From contig OU342631.1 in NCBI GenBank assembly GCA_910589415.1, positions 54,960,598 to 55,024,597 of the forward strand: a stretch of 64,000 bases of DNA, in the 5' to 3' direction. The first letter of the stretch is position 1. Each line of letters begins with the position of its first letter. The notes beneath the pieces were generated by a model. It saw nothing but the letters and a program-made list of their open reading frames with translations, did no database searches and was not told where the DNA came from. This DNA is from Malachius bipustulatus (taxonomy: Eukaryota > Arthropoda > Insecta > Coleoptera > Melyridae). Both the position numbers and the translations under genes were made by a program. Shown piece after piece: positions 1 to 11,700 of the stretch.

Positions 1-235
1 TTGAAAAAGCCGACGAGCTGGCAATAAATGGCTCCTCGGCTAAATATATTGGCACAGAACCGGCCCTGGGAGTACCAAAGAGTATACAGCACGGGGCCAA
101 GTTAATACATGGATGAGGAAAAACATAAAAAATATTGGGATAAAAGAACCAAACATCAACATGGGAAAGCATTTATCAAAGGACCCATAAAGAAGATAAC
201 TGAAGAACTACTTATCACTTAGTATAGGAATCAGT
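1..235 (+). pseudogene. non-LTR retrotransposon RNase H fragment
   Basis: The plus strand reads, with small frame breaks, as the end of a retrotransposon RNase H domain: a GNEKADELA-like stretch (EKADELAINGSSAKYIG) followed by a basic, tryptophan-containing tail. The ADELA motif carries the last catalytic aspartate of RNase H in I/R1-type elements. The copy begins at the window edge, contains stops, and has no intact start. It is a remnant, not a gene. The element class is inferred from this motif alone. Confidence 0.55.
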
Positions 236-791
236 TACGTATCACAGTGGGATTACTGGCAGTTTACGAATCTCGTGAATACCCCTTATGTAAGAGTCGT
301 AGATAAATGCCTATTTTATTATGTAATTATTGCATTGTGATTTTCAAAACGTAAAAATTAAATATAAAAAAAATTATCGTACCTTCTTCTCGCCTGTTAT
401 CTTCCATTTCGTTTTCAATTTACTAAGAAAATGTAGTAATTATCAATTATTAGTATACCTACTTTTAATTTTTATCATAGGAGGTGGGCAAACTCTGTTA
501 ATTTAGTAGCAAGTGTGGTATCTAAATACTTTCAAAATATCGACCAAATAATAAAGTAACGCAAAATAACCATGACAGCGGACACTGACAAGTTATCGAT
601 TGGAGAAACTAAGAAGCGTGTATCTAGAATTATTATAATCCTGTTTGCTTTCCCACATAAAACTGAGGCCGCATATTAAACTTTACCATGCATCATGTAA
701 GTTGAACGCCGAAAAAAAGATATCAGTGTCATGAAACAAATTGAACAATAATAAATTATTATATCAATTACAGCAATCCGATTGTTGAAAA
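236..791. other. AT-rich stretch without recognisable gene
   Basis: I see no coding signal or structured repeat here. It is probably retrotransposon 3' sequence and spacer. Confidence 0.4.
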
Positions 792-1240
792 ACAATAATG
801 CTTTCTGAACGACACATTTACTCTAATAGTATGGTGAAGACAGAGACATCGATGTTTCAATCGTCATTTCCATCTCATCAGTCTGTCACATCACCATAGC
901 TCCATCTCTGATTGGTTTACTGAGATTCGCAAGGTAATTGGTTTTTCAGTGAACTGTCAGCGTTGGTAGTGAAAAATTGCAGATTTCTCTAGGAGAATCT
1001 CTGATTGACATATTGAAAGTTGTGTATACTTTTCAGTCATCAGATGGCATTTGCCTTGCAAGTCACTATGTTTCCGACAAATAATTTTGCTTATAGCTTT
1101 TGATTTTCTTTCTGATCGGCACACTTCTCTAGTGGTGGTGATGTGACAGACTGATGAGATGGAAATGACCATTGAAACATCGATGTCTCTGTCTTCACCA
1201 TACTATTAGAGTAAATGTGTCGTTCAGAAAGCATTATTGT
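792..1240. repeat. inverted repeat with ~105-bp arms
   Basis: The left arm (about 792-900) and right arm (about 1134-1240) are reverse complements with few mismatches, sharing for example ACAATAATGCTTTCTGAACG at the outer ends. The loop is about 235 bp. The shape is that of a fold-back or MITE-type element. A 71-codon frame on the minus strand lies across the loop and right arm and is best read as a shadow. Confidence 0.75.
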
Positions 1241-1477
1241 ATATATCAGTGTCAGTTAAACATTTTGAGTTGTAAGCAAGGCGTAGTAAAATGTAATTGA
1301 AAATCTGTAAAATCCTAAATTAAACGACGATATGATTTTGTATGTTTGACTCACGAATCGCAGCGTTAGGCAACGACGTTTCAATCTGTTGTATAGGTTA
1401 TGTCTCATTTTGACGTTAGATGTCCTTTGGAATCGATTTTATTTATTTTATTCGAAGTTGATATTTTTCTGGGTATT

Positions 1478-1649
1478 TAGTCTGCAGTGGGGGATTATTA
1501 ACCGATTAGATTTCTCCCATCACTAAGGTCTAATTTATGTGTGTTTTGTTATGTCTTTTCTATTAGTCTGGAGTGGGGGAGTATTAACCGATTAGGTTTC
1601 TCCCATCACAAAGGTCTAATTTATGTGTGTTTTGTTATGTATTTTCTTT
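1478..1649. repeat. 86-bp tandem duplication
   Basis: Two adjacent units (1478-1563 and 1564-1649) both start TAGTCTG and share a long GGTCTAATTTATGTGTGTTT block. They differ at only a handful of positions, so the duplication is fairly recent. No coding content was seen. Confidence 0.8.
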
Positions 1650-4097
1650 ACAGGTACTAAACGGTTCGCAAAGACTAACGTTAAAATGACAGGTTACCAT
1701 ATAATACAAGGGATTTAGTTCTCACCCCTCAACGCCCAAGCAAATGCTTGATTCTAACATGTCGTCGTTTCGTTGTATGTTTTTCATTTTGATACAGTCA
1801 GAGGTTTTTTTCATTTTCACGGGGTTCTTTTTTTACTCTGACTATAAACTTGATCAGGCGGAACTCTTTTGCGGGGTCATTATACACGTGTGGGTAAACA
1901 GATTCAACATTCAAATCAAATAATTCAAAAGTCAATAAATCAATTCATTTTTAAGAGGGAAACTCTGTCTTTTAAATTATATCTCCTATCTCTCAACAAA
2001 AGACAGGCTCAAAGTATTTTCGTAGCGTTTTGCTACTAACGAACCAAGTAAGGTTACTACACACAACAACGTAAGGTCCACCCAAGATGAAAACAGACAA
2101 ATCACGAGCCAAGGTGAAACCACAAACACAGGTAAAATAACGATCACAAACGTAAGTATGTAATGTTGGCCATTTTATTTGAAATCAGGGCGGGATAAAC
2201 TTTTAAATTCAAATCAAGCATTCAGAGCGGGAATCCAAACAGAGTCATTCATGACAGACAAGTTGACATTTCAAACGTCAAAGAGATTCTTCTTTTTCAA
2301 AACCATTCAGTATGGGGGCCACATTACAGAATTTGATGCGCATGACGCAGAACCTCCATTTTTAAGAGGTTAGGCAGGTTACATCACAGATTCTTTACCG
2401 TCAACCAGGATAAGAGGTTTTAGGCAGGTTACATCACATAAGTCTTGTTACATCTTAATGAATATTTTTTTAAAGGATCAGTATGGGTACTAAGATCACA
2501 CTGCCATTTGTGTGTCTACCAATACGCTTTTTCTCAGTTACTACGTTAGATATCGAGTTAAAAATTATACCCAATACTAAAGTCTACAGATTGGTAGTTC
2601 CTATAAACCCGTAATATGTTTTTAATACCCACTGAAAGAGGATTCTCGATTTCTATTAGTATTACCTATTATTTTGTTTCATTTTTTAAACTTCGCTTTT
2701 TTTCACTTGATACCTACGCCTGTGACCAAATGTGCCAAAAATATGATATCCAGCTGTTCAAACATAACCGTATTAAGTAAACGTCAACGAGTGAATGCGC
2801 TACCCTAGTAATAAGCGTTACTGTCGGTAATGCAGGTTCTCTAGGCTGTTCGCGGAGCGCGCGCCTCCTCGTGGATGTTTTCCGCAATTCGGCGCAGCAT
2901 CCTAATCCTTGACAGCTCGTTTCGATAAAATAATACCTTTTTTAAAATTGTTATTTGACAGTGTATTTCTAGATTTTTGAATTTATTAAGACTACAATTA
3001 TTAAAAGTCATATCCAAGCAGTCAGTCTCGACTGCTTTCGTTCTAAATCGTAAAGAAATGGGCGAAATCTCATGATGAGTTTTCACATGAGCGATGTTAG
3101 AGAATACGTTTTCATGGAACTTTACTTCAAGGAACCGCTCTTTTAGAGAGACTCCTGGTTCCTGGTGCACATATATAGCACTCGTAAAAATGAAAAAAAC
3201 CTATTATTCCCCATTGTTCAGGTGTAGGTGATATAATTATTGTTCCATTTAAAAAATATCATCACCTTTCTTATAAACATAGTAAAGTTCACATTTCATC
3301 TCATGTTTTCGGGTTTTTTATTCAGCTTATGTAATAAGTCGAAGAGTTTGGACATATTTTGCAGCTGTAAAGCTGGAAAATATTTCTGTAAACATTCCGC
3401 TGATCAGAAACTGACTTATTGACCATGATTTGGAACCCTTCGCCTGAAATATAGCTCGAAAAAAAATATAGCAGTAGTTATTATTGTTTATTAGTATTGG
3501 TTAAAAATGTCTTAAATCTTTTAACTTTAATTTTTTATCTAAAGAAAGATTCAGGAATAATAAATGCGTACATCAAGCATATATGTAGGTACCTACTCGT
3601 GATTCGACGTAGGTACCGCAACAATCCACTATTACCGTACTTCTGTTTCCCACGATTTAGTCTGAAAGACGTAAAAACTTAATTCGGAATTTCCTAACTC
3701 ACGCGATTTACATCCCACGATACAACAAACCCTTCCCGATTTTTTTTATCCCTGAACGATCTTATGTTTGCAATGAGAAATACATTAAAATGAATAGCGG
3801 GTACGCGGTACTTGCACTTGCCGCATCGAACTGTCAAGTTTGCCTACGTGGTGGCGCCAGTGGCGCCACTACTATAGTTGCTTATTTAGCCTATATATAT
3901 GTGCCTTTAATCTAGAAACGTGAATATGTGAGAAATACCTTGCTAATACTGCAATGTTCCACAACATAAATTGAAAATTTTTATTGTTATTTATTTTAAT
4001 TTCGGTGAACTCAGAATATTCCTGAGTTTTGACTTCTGCCAACCATCGTAATCTATTGTGTGGGGTAGTGAGTTTTCAGGAACATTAATAATAATAA
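1650..4097. other. 2.4 kb without recognisable gene
   Basis: AT-rich sequence with only short frames. A phrase close to AAGAGGTTAGGCAGGTTACA occurs twice near 2365-2435, suggesting local duplication. A GC-rich patch lies near 2846-2870. Nothing here shows the codon character of the exons at 5864-16313, and I assign no gene. Confidence 0.4.
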
Positions 4098-4099
4098 AA

Positions 4100-4376
4100 G
4101 TGACTTGCGTGGCCTAGTGGTACTCCGCTGGCTCACGAAGCCATAGATCGCGGGTTCGAAACTCACCTCGGCCCGCTTTACTTTTCAGATTCATTTTCGA
4201 ATGTCTGTGAAAAGTAAAACAAGCGATCGAAGGTTTTAAAAGGCAAATATAATTTAAAAAAGTGTGTGTGGCTAAAGAGTTCGTGCTCAAAGCCAATTTA
4301 CCAGAGTGGAGCGACTATGTCTTACCTACACAGTTAAGACCGATGCTCCCTCTTTAAAAAAAAAAAAATAATAATA
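4100..4376 (+). mobile_element. tRNA-derived SINE (plus strand)
   Basis: A pol III type 2 promoter is visible: A box TGGCCTAGTGG (4110-4120) and B box GGGTTCGAAACTC (4152-4164), about 32 bp apart as in tRNA genes. The downstream body is unrelated to tRNA and ends in CTCCCTCTTT followed by an A-run and (ATA)n. It lacks a full cloverleaf, so it is not a tRNA gene. A related copy lies in reverse orientation at 4786-5036 and shares the tail region. Confidence 0.75.
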
Positions 4377-4444
4377 ATAATAAAATAACATAAACAATAA
4401 TAATTTGTTATCAAAAGAAACATAGAACATAATTCTCAATTGCT

Positions 4445-4525
4445 TACGTTCTTTACCTGTTCTTTACCTATTCTTTACATTCTTTACATTGTTTACGTAT
4501 TCTTTACATTCTTTACGTCAAACGT
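4445..4525. repeat. TTCTTTAC-type minisatellite
   Basis: Imperfect tandem units of TTCTTTAC/TTCTTTACAT/TTCTTTACGT repeat about eight times. The 72-codon frame across it is a repeat artefact. Confidence 0.75.
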
Positions 4526-4625
4526 AGATGATGAATTCTTTACGTGTAAAGGCACATTACTGGGCACGACCTACTCTAGACTCCAGAGAATGCTATGCAG
4601 CTATGATGTTAAAGAATGCAATAAT

Positions 4626-5247
4626 GGGTACGTTCACCTGACGTCAACTATTGAATAGCAGCGCAAAACGGTTGAGTGTTAGTTGTTTCAACATGTTGGA
4701 AATAGTCTGGACGCATTGTTGAGATCGAGAGATATTATGTGACATGTTTCTGGATACGATTCAAGTTCATAGAAATAATTATTATCTTTTTTTTTAAAGA
4801 GGGAGCATCGGTCTTAACTATGTAGGTAAGACAAAGTCGCTCCACTCCGGTAACACGGGATTTCGAGCATCTTACTCATTCACCCAGCCTCAAGTATGCC
4901 ATTTAAATTTAAACGTTCGGTCGCTTGTTTTATTTTTCACATACATTCGAAAATGCATCCGAAAAATAACACGAGCCGGTGAGTTCCGAACTCGCGACCT
5001 TAGGCTCGGTAGGCAGCGGACCAATTATTATCATTTCTTTGTCGCTGATTGTATCAGGAGTATTCTTACTTGCAACTTTTACTCCAACTTTGCGCATGTC
5101 CGCAACATACACGTTAACTGTGCTGAGCGTGAAATATTTACGCTCACAAAAATACTCAACAGTTTAGCAACGGTTGTAAGTGAGCGGTATGTCTGAACGC
5201 AAGCGCTACCTCAACAACTCAACAGTTGACGTCAGGTGAACGTACCC
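4626..5247. mobile_element. ~620-bp non-autonomous TIR element
   Basis: The ends are inverted repeats of about 24 bp starting GGGTACGTTCACCTGACGTC. Both flanks carry AAT, a possible 3-bp target duplication. A GGG start with a 3-bp duplication recalls PIF/Harbinger, but no transposase is present and the class is inferred. A reverse SINE copy (4786-5036) sits inside. The similar GAACGTACCCAT recurs just outside at about 5288. Confidence 0.65.
4786..5036 (-). mobile_element. tRNA-derived SINE (minus strand)
   Basis: Read on the minus strand it carries a B-box-like GGTCGCGAGTTCGGAACTC and ends in the same tail as the plus copy (AGACCGATGCTCCCTCTTT then A-run, seen here as T-run 4789-4797). It is diverged from the 4100 copy in the middle. 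The two copies lie tail to tail with about 410 bp between them. Confidence 0.65.
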
Positions 5248-5262
5248 AATGGTTTAGGGCAT

Positions 5263-5280
5263 CGCCGTGTGCACACGGCG
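5263..5280. promoter_or_regulatory. 18-bp perfect palindrome
   Basis: CGCCGTGTGCACACGGCG is a perfect palindrome about 490 bp upstream of the CC2D1 start codon, in an otherwise AT-rich stretch. It could be a dimer-binding site or the stub of a transposon end; the sequence does not decide. Confidence 0.25.
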
Positions 5281-5750
5281 TTTATTATGAACGTACCCAT
5301 GGCCATGATAGTGATATTGATAAGTGATAAGTGATAACCCTTGCGCCATTCATAAGAATAAATTTTGACAATAGTGACAGTTGACAATTGGCTTTTAGAA
5401 GAAACAAAAATAATTATGGAAATATTGAAAATTGGAATATGAATATTAGGATTAGGAATAATTTACAAAATTGAAATTGAGTACTACGCTCACACTTTTC
5501 ACATGTAATTTTTATTCTTAATTAACAAGAACAATTTTCTGCCTTCATTGTTAATCATTTTAATGTTGCTTGTTGACTCATACCTAAGTCTATTGCAGTA
5601 ATGTAAAAGGGTTATGTAATTGAATCAAAATTTTGGGTGTGGAATTCTAACAGTAAGATTCTTCTATTTGTGTTTCTTCAGGTATAGATGATACCTTTCC
5701 TCGCAATATTGGATAATTGACAATATTAGAAAAACCCAAGAGTCATAATT
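5281..5750 (+). promoter_or_regulatory. presumed 5' flank and leader of CC2D1
   Basis: This stretch lies between the nearest mobile element and the CC2D1 ATG. I see no clear TATA box. A good splice acceptor (pyrimidine-rich run ending TTTCTTCAG at 5681) suggests a 5' UTR intron, with leader exon from 5682 into the ATG at 5751. The transcription start is not determined. Confidence 0.35.
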
Positions 5751-5783
5751 ATGTCAAGATCAAAAGGAGCCAATAAAATGCAG
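5751..5783 (+). CDS. l(2)gd1: CC2D1 exon 1 (start)
   Basis: Eleven codons (MSRSKGANKMQ) ending CAG|GTTAGT, phase 0. The short basic N-terminus fits the family. An ATG also opens exon 2, so initiation there cannot be excluded. Confidence 0.75.
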
Positions 5784-8700
5784 GTTAGTGTAGTGGAGTA
5801 AACTTTAAAACACAAATATAAACACTGGTGCTTGTAAGACGCAACATCGTCCAAATTTTACAGATGGGTCTGTTCGAGATCCCCTCAGATATGGACCTCG
5901 GTGTCCCCGTGGACGATGACTCAGATGGAAATGACAGCGACCTGGAGGCTGAATTGCTGGCGTTAAGTAGTGGAGAAGCCCCTCGTGCGAGACGTAGACC
6001 TCCTCCCAGGAAGGGTGCGGTGCCCCCAGGTCAGTTGGACGCTATGGTGGCCGCCAGTCTCAAGGATGAACCTGACGATGATATCGAAGTAGATGAGAAC
6101 GACCCGGAACTGCTCAGTGAACTCAACGAGATAACAGGTAAAAGTTTCCCATTTTTTGGCATTTACTTGAGCTAATTAACTAGGTCTCGGTAGGTTGAGT
6201 TATTTCCGTTTGACCGAGTTATGGGGAAACGGAGGTATAGAATTCCACGCAATTTAGACCAATATTATTCGGTCACTAGTGTCCGTATTCATCAAACTTC
6301 AAAATATAATCCTGGGGTTAAATTTTGAATTTTCTGACAGCTGATTGGTCCAATGCTCAATCCCTACGAACGCTACGAATTTTGAACCAATGACATGTTC
6401 CAAAATATAACCCCAGGGGTTATATTTATTGATGAATACGGGCCTATAGGTGAAAAATAAAGAAGTAAAATTTGTGACTCGTTGGAAGGTAGTCCAATCA
6501 ATGTCCACTGATCACTTTTTGTTGTATTTATTGATGGTAATACTGCTTTTTAGCTTTCCAAAATACCCCTATATTACCCCCACTACATGTTGTCTGCACG
6601 TGACCGCCTGACTCCTCTCAGCGTTGCCACATGCTATTCGTTTTACTACGTTCTGCAGACAATCTTAGACAAACAGCTGCTGCTCTGGCCAAGGAAAATG
6701 CAACTCGTTTGTTTACGTATACGTATTAATTGTAAATAAAAATATTACTACTAGACCCGGCCGGCATTCTCGTTACAATTAATTATTATTGAGACGATAA
6801 CGCTTGGTAAGTCAGGTCTTTGGTCAGGGTAGTTTTTTTTTATTTGAGGGACATTTAAAGGAAAAAAACCCTACCCTGACCAAAGACCTGACTTAATGCA
6901 GCAAATAAATGTTTTAAAATATTGTTACGGGTCTCACAATAATAAATCACCACCAAAGTCTGCAAATCTTTATTGACCAAATTATAACCTCTAACCTCTA
7001 ATTCTCAATAATAAACACACACAGCTGACTACACTACTACTTGTACTTGTCTATTCTTTATATCCGCTATACTGTCACTACTGGCTTTCTTACTTCACTA
7101 CTGCTCTGTCTATACTTCAGCTTCACTGCTTCACGTCCAGGATACTACTACTCCGTCTTCAGCTTCACTCCACGTTCAAGCTTCTACTGCCGCATGCAGC
7201 CATACGGCATCCCTTATATAGTCACCCGACGCATCAGTAGGCACATTCTAGTAGGTTGCAGAACCCAACCGGCGCACCGGCCGTGGATTCTGGAAATGTC
7301 AGATTGTTCGGCGAGACCACTCCAGTAATCCATAGAACTAACACTGTCTGTCAATGTGTCATATGACATGTGACTGGAATTGTCGCGAACATGTCATTGA
7401 CTAACTCAGTATAAAAAAAGAATGTAAACAAACGAAATGGTGGAACTAGGATTCTTCACGAAAGGAATAGAATTTTTCCAGAGCGGTCTCGTTATAATAT
7501 TATTTGTAACGAGTTGCGTACGGCAACGCTGAGAGCGACGCGAGTGAAAAAAGTGGAATGGGCTGGTGAGGGGAATCATTGGAAAGCTAAAATGCAGTTA
7601 TACCTTATTGGTAAATAACTGAACTATTATTTATTAAAACAAAGTAGTTATAGTTAACTAGGTATCTATTATAATATAATTAACTCTCTTTATCACGTAC
7701 ACATACCATGCATGGTACATTGGCTGTACAGTGTACACCGCTGTGAGGATACAGGGATATGCCGAATGTTCAGCAAAAGTTCAGTATTCGGCAAGTTCGG
7801 TATATTTATTTATTTATTTATTTAACAGAAAAAATTCTCCAATTACAGGATACATGATACATTACAAGACAATACAGAGTAATTCAGTACAACACTACAA
7901 CAATTATTAACGTGTCAATCAGCGACTAATTTCAAACCAATAAACAATTAAAACTGCGCCCTAGATATATTTTTAAAATATGCTAAGCTGCAGCTGAATA
8001 AACCTATGTCTGCAAAACTGCTATTATATGCGTTAAGCAAGTTATGAACCAGGGAACCACAGGTCGTAGCTTGAAAATAGCTCGAAATCCCTGTGTTGTT
8101 TGGGTTTCTCCACAGATTGAATTAAAAAAAGTCAGGTGTCATAAAGTCATTACAAATAAAAAAAAATGCGATTTTCCGGAAAACGGTGAAAGCTAGAGAC
8201 AGCTCGAAAATACCATTGAAGAGCTCGAAAATCCCTCATCATCAGTTTTTAAAATATTAATTTTTTTTAAAATGTGTTATGCTCAAGTTAGGGACCTGGG
8301 AACCACGCAAGATGTTTGTTCTAGCCTCTAGGTAGTCTAGGTCATAGCTTCAATTGTTGGATATTAATAACTGAATGACGCAATAATTGTAATGAGCTAT
8401 TTTGGAATGTCCCTCTTAGCTGTTTACCTAAGTTTGTACATTATTTTGTATCCTGTAATTGGGGAATTTTCATGTTGGATATACGAGTAAAAAAAGTAAA
8501 AAAGAGCAAAAAAATAAAAAATCTAATCAAAGTTGATTTGAGAATGCTGGTAAGGGATAGCTGAAAATGAGGCTGCAGACTAACTAGCCAGAAAAGGCTC
8601 TGCAACGGCCTTCACTAGACCCGAACTAGTGTGTGGAATTACAAAGATATACGCGGCGTAGTGGTTAAGTGGACACTACGGACGCACCACGAAACAGCCA

Positions 8701-11700
8701 TAGCAAGTTAATGTTGAAAGAGCCCTCTCCAAACCTTGTCAATTACTTTTTTTTTTTAATGCAGAACACAGAATTCCTAAGCAGAACACAGATCAGGCCG
8801 ATGTGTGGTGGGAGTTCATACAGGACACTACCATTTGAGATAACATCTGCATAAGATTGGCATCTACAGAGAAAAGCCACTATGCAGACTTTGCATTGAG
8901 AAAGAGGAGACAGCTTTCCTTGTAAGTTTCGAGTGCTATGCAGTCATGGGGCAAACCAGCCCCAGAGACCTGCTGGTAGAAAAATCCTTGGCTCACAGAC
9001 TTTTGAACCTTCTGAAAAGCACCAATCAAAAAGTCAAATCAAAATCAAATCAAAACCAGTCAAAAGGTTTGAGTAGCCAAGGACAGGAGAAATACAGAAG
9101 GATACAATAAGCCTATAATATCGCTGCATCATCAGGGATCACAAAACCATCTTCCGTATTTAGCTACAACAAACAAACAAACAAAGTATTCTGATGTCTT
9201 CTTTTTAACTCTACAGAATACTCTACTACCAACTTTGGCATAATGGTAAACATAAGTAACTAAATTCCCTATGCATAGTACTTACATTATAACGTAAATG
9301 TTTGAAAATAAAACATTTTAAAGCAACATTCGTCCCATTTTAAACAATAAAATTCAATATAAATTATTAATGACAATAATAATAACCTTTATTAATTAGC
9401 ATTGTTAGACAGTATCACAATAAAATTGTAGTTTTCTTAACATTCTACAACATTTTTTATACGAGTTCTGCAGTTTTTTTAAACAGTCTGTGTTGTAGAA
9501 TTTTTCAGGTTCGTTGGTAAGGAGTTACTGCAACAAACCTTTATGGAACACACCATTTTGCCCTGATTTTATTGACTCTGTTGAGATATAAAAATTATTT
9601 TTATTTCTAGTATCATGATCCTGTACATCATCCACGAATTTAAGCTCATTTAATATATGCTCCAAATACAAATGATGTGTAATCTTATAGAGTGTGACTA
9701 CGTAAGTTGGAGTCATATGGAGAACTTTTTTATTATCTATTTTAGTAAAAAAAAGTTATTCCCATGAAAAGTTTTGCTTAGTCTGAAACTTGAAATGACA
9801 CAGTCAGGCACAAAGTTTTTGCAGTCATATACAAGGTTTGCCAAAAGTATAAAAAACACACAAAAAAGATTAGAAGTGGTTGAGCGACCACTGAAGAATC
9901 CAATCAGCAAGTTGTCCTCTGAAAAATATCTCCAACTTCCCAAACAGGAGTCCAAAACCTTACCTTTGGCAGAGCGTTGACAGCTTCCACTTGTTTGGGA
10001 AAATGACAGTTTTTAAGCAGAGATTAAATATTGCTGTGAGAGGCTTTACAAGAACTGCTGCACAATCCTGCAGAAAAAAGGAGTGTATGTGATCCACGCC
10101 AGCGGAGAGTTTGCCCTTGAGTCGGTTGAGCGAAGCAAGGACTTCTTCCTCAGTAAAAAACTCAGTACCTAGTTAGATCATCGCTGCCAGAAGGAGTGTC
10201 CGGTCAAATAATGTTCGTATCTGAAGAAGAAGGAATGCCGAAAGTGCTGAGCAAAAGGTGTCACCAATCAGCTGTTAAAAGTTCCAGGAGTCCTTGACAA
10301 ACACCTTCTGAATTTTTTAAGTATGCTTTTTTATAGGAGTTTAGTTTAGAACACAGTTCAGAATTTTTTTGATACAAAGGGTGTAATGTGATCCCGGATT
10401 CTTTGCCACTGGGTGCTTTTCTAATCGTCTGAGATCTGAGTGCAAGGTTTTGAGTAGGAACTGCTACAAGGATTATATCACTGAGATGAAGGCTAATATC
10501 GGTCGTAATCCACGCTCATTTTGGAGGTTTGTTAATAGCACTAGAAAGGTGGCATCTTTTCCGGATGCTCTGCAGTATGACGGTAGGGAGTCGCGTGGCA
10601 ATCAGGGTGTTGTTGTGATGTTTGCTGACTTCTTTTCAACAGTGTATCAGCCCCTAGCTGTGATGTTAATTTTAGTTTTGATGACTCTGCCGATTTTCAC
10701 GAGTGTCAGGTTGAATTGTGTGAGGTATTTGATGCCATTTCTGCAACAAAGTTGAAGTTTAGTAGTGGCCCAGATGGAATCCCTTCTTATTTCTTGAAAC
10801 AGTGCATTTTTACTCTGACTCGTCCTTTGTATCTTTTGTTTAACCTTTCCTTAGCTAGTGGCATGTTTCCCAATTATTGGAAGGAAAGCTTCATTACACC
10901 AATCTATAAGTCTGGTGATCGGGAAAGGGCTGAGAATTACAGAGGAATTTCTATTCAATCTGAAATACCTAAATTGCTTGACCGTCTAGTCACGACTCAA
11001 ATGATGGCGGCTTGTATAGTTGGACCAGAGATATAACGAAACGACTTCTGTCATTTTATCAATTTTTGGATTATTGAAATATTGTTGAAGTAATAAAATA
11101 TGACAGTTTAACAATTAGATTTTTTCGTTATATCTCTTGGTCGACTATAGTAGTCTTGTCATACCTGAGCAACATGGTTTTATGCCAGGACGTTCTACTA
11201 CTTCGAGTCTGTTACTTTACCAGAACTATATTAATAGCACCTTTGAGAGGTCCGTGCAGATTGATCCGTCTACACGGACTTCTCCAAGGCGTTCGACAGA
11301 GTTTGCCATGATCTGCTTTTGAAGAAGCTGTTTGCTTTGGGAATTCGTGGTAGTGTGTTGGGTTGGATTGGGAGTTACCTGAAGGGTCGCACCCAGAGGG
11401 TTCGTGCTGGTTGCAATACATCAAGGGTAATAAACGTCGAGTCTGGTGTGCCGCAGGGGTCACATTGTGGTCCTGTGCTGTTTTGTCTCTTCATTAATGA
11501 TATTTTCCTGAGCAGTGTAAACTCCAAATGTCTCATATTCGCTGATGATGATGCGGAATTTCAGCGATGCTGAGATGTTGCAGAGGGATTTGGTGAGCAG
11601 TGCGGAGTGGTGTCATAGGAATTATTGTCTTCATTTAAATGTTGGTAAATGTCTCATAATAACTTTCAGTAGGTTGCGTAACAATGTTCAGTATAGTTAT

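Noticed and set aside
4110..4164. tRNA gene (A and B boxes)
   Set aside because: The body does not fold into a cloverleaf, the 3' part is a long non-tRNA tail with A-run, and a related reversed copy exists; it is a SINE.
7041..7328. 95-codon plus-strand frame
   Set aside because: CTACT/CTTCA-type repetitive sequence inside a TIR element; no similarity recognised.
6923..7510. solo LTR (TGTTACGGGTCTC start)
   Set aside because: The right part pairs with the left arm of the surrounding TIR element, the end is not CA, and no convincing duplication was found.
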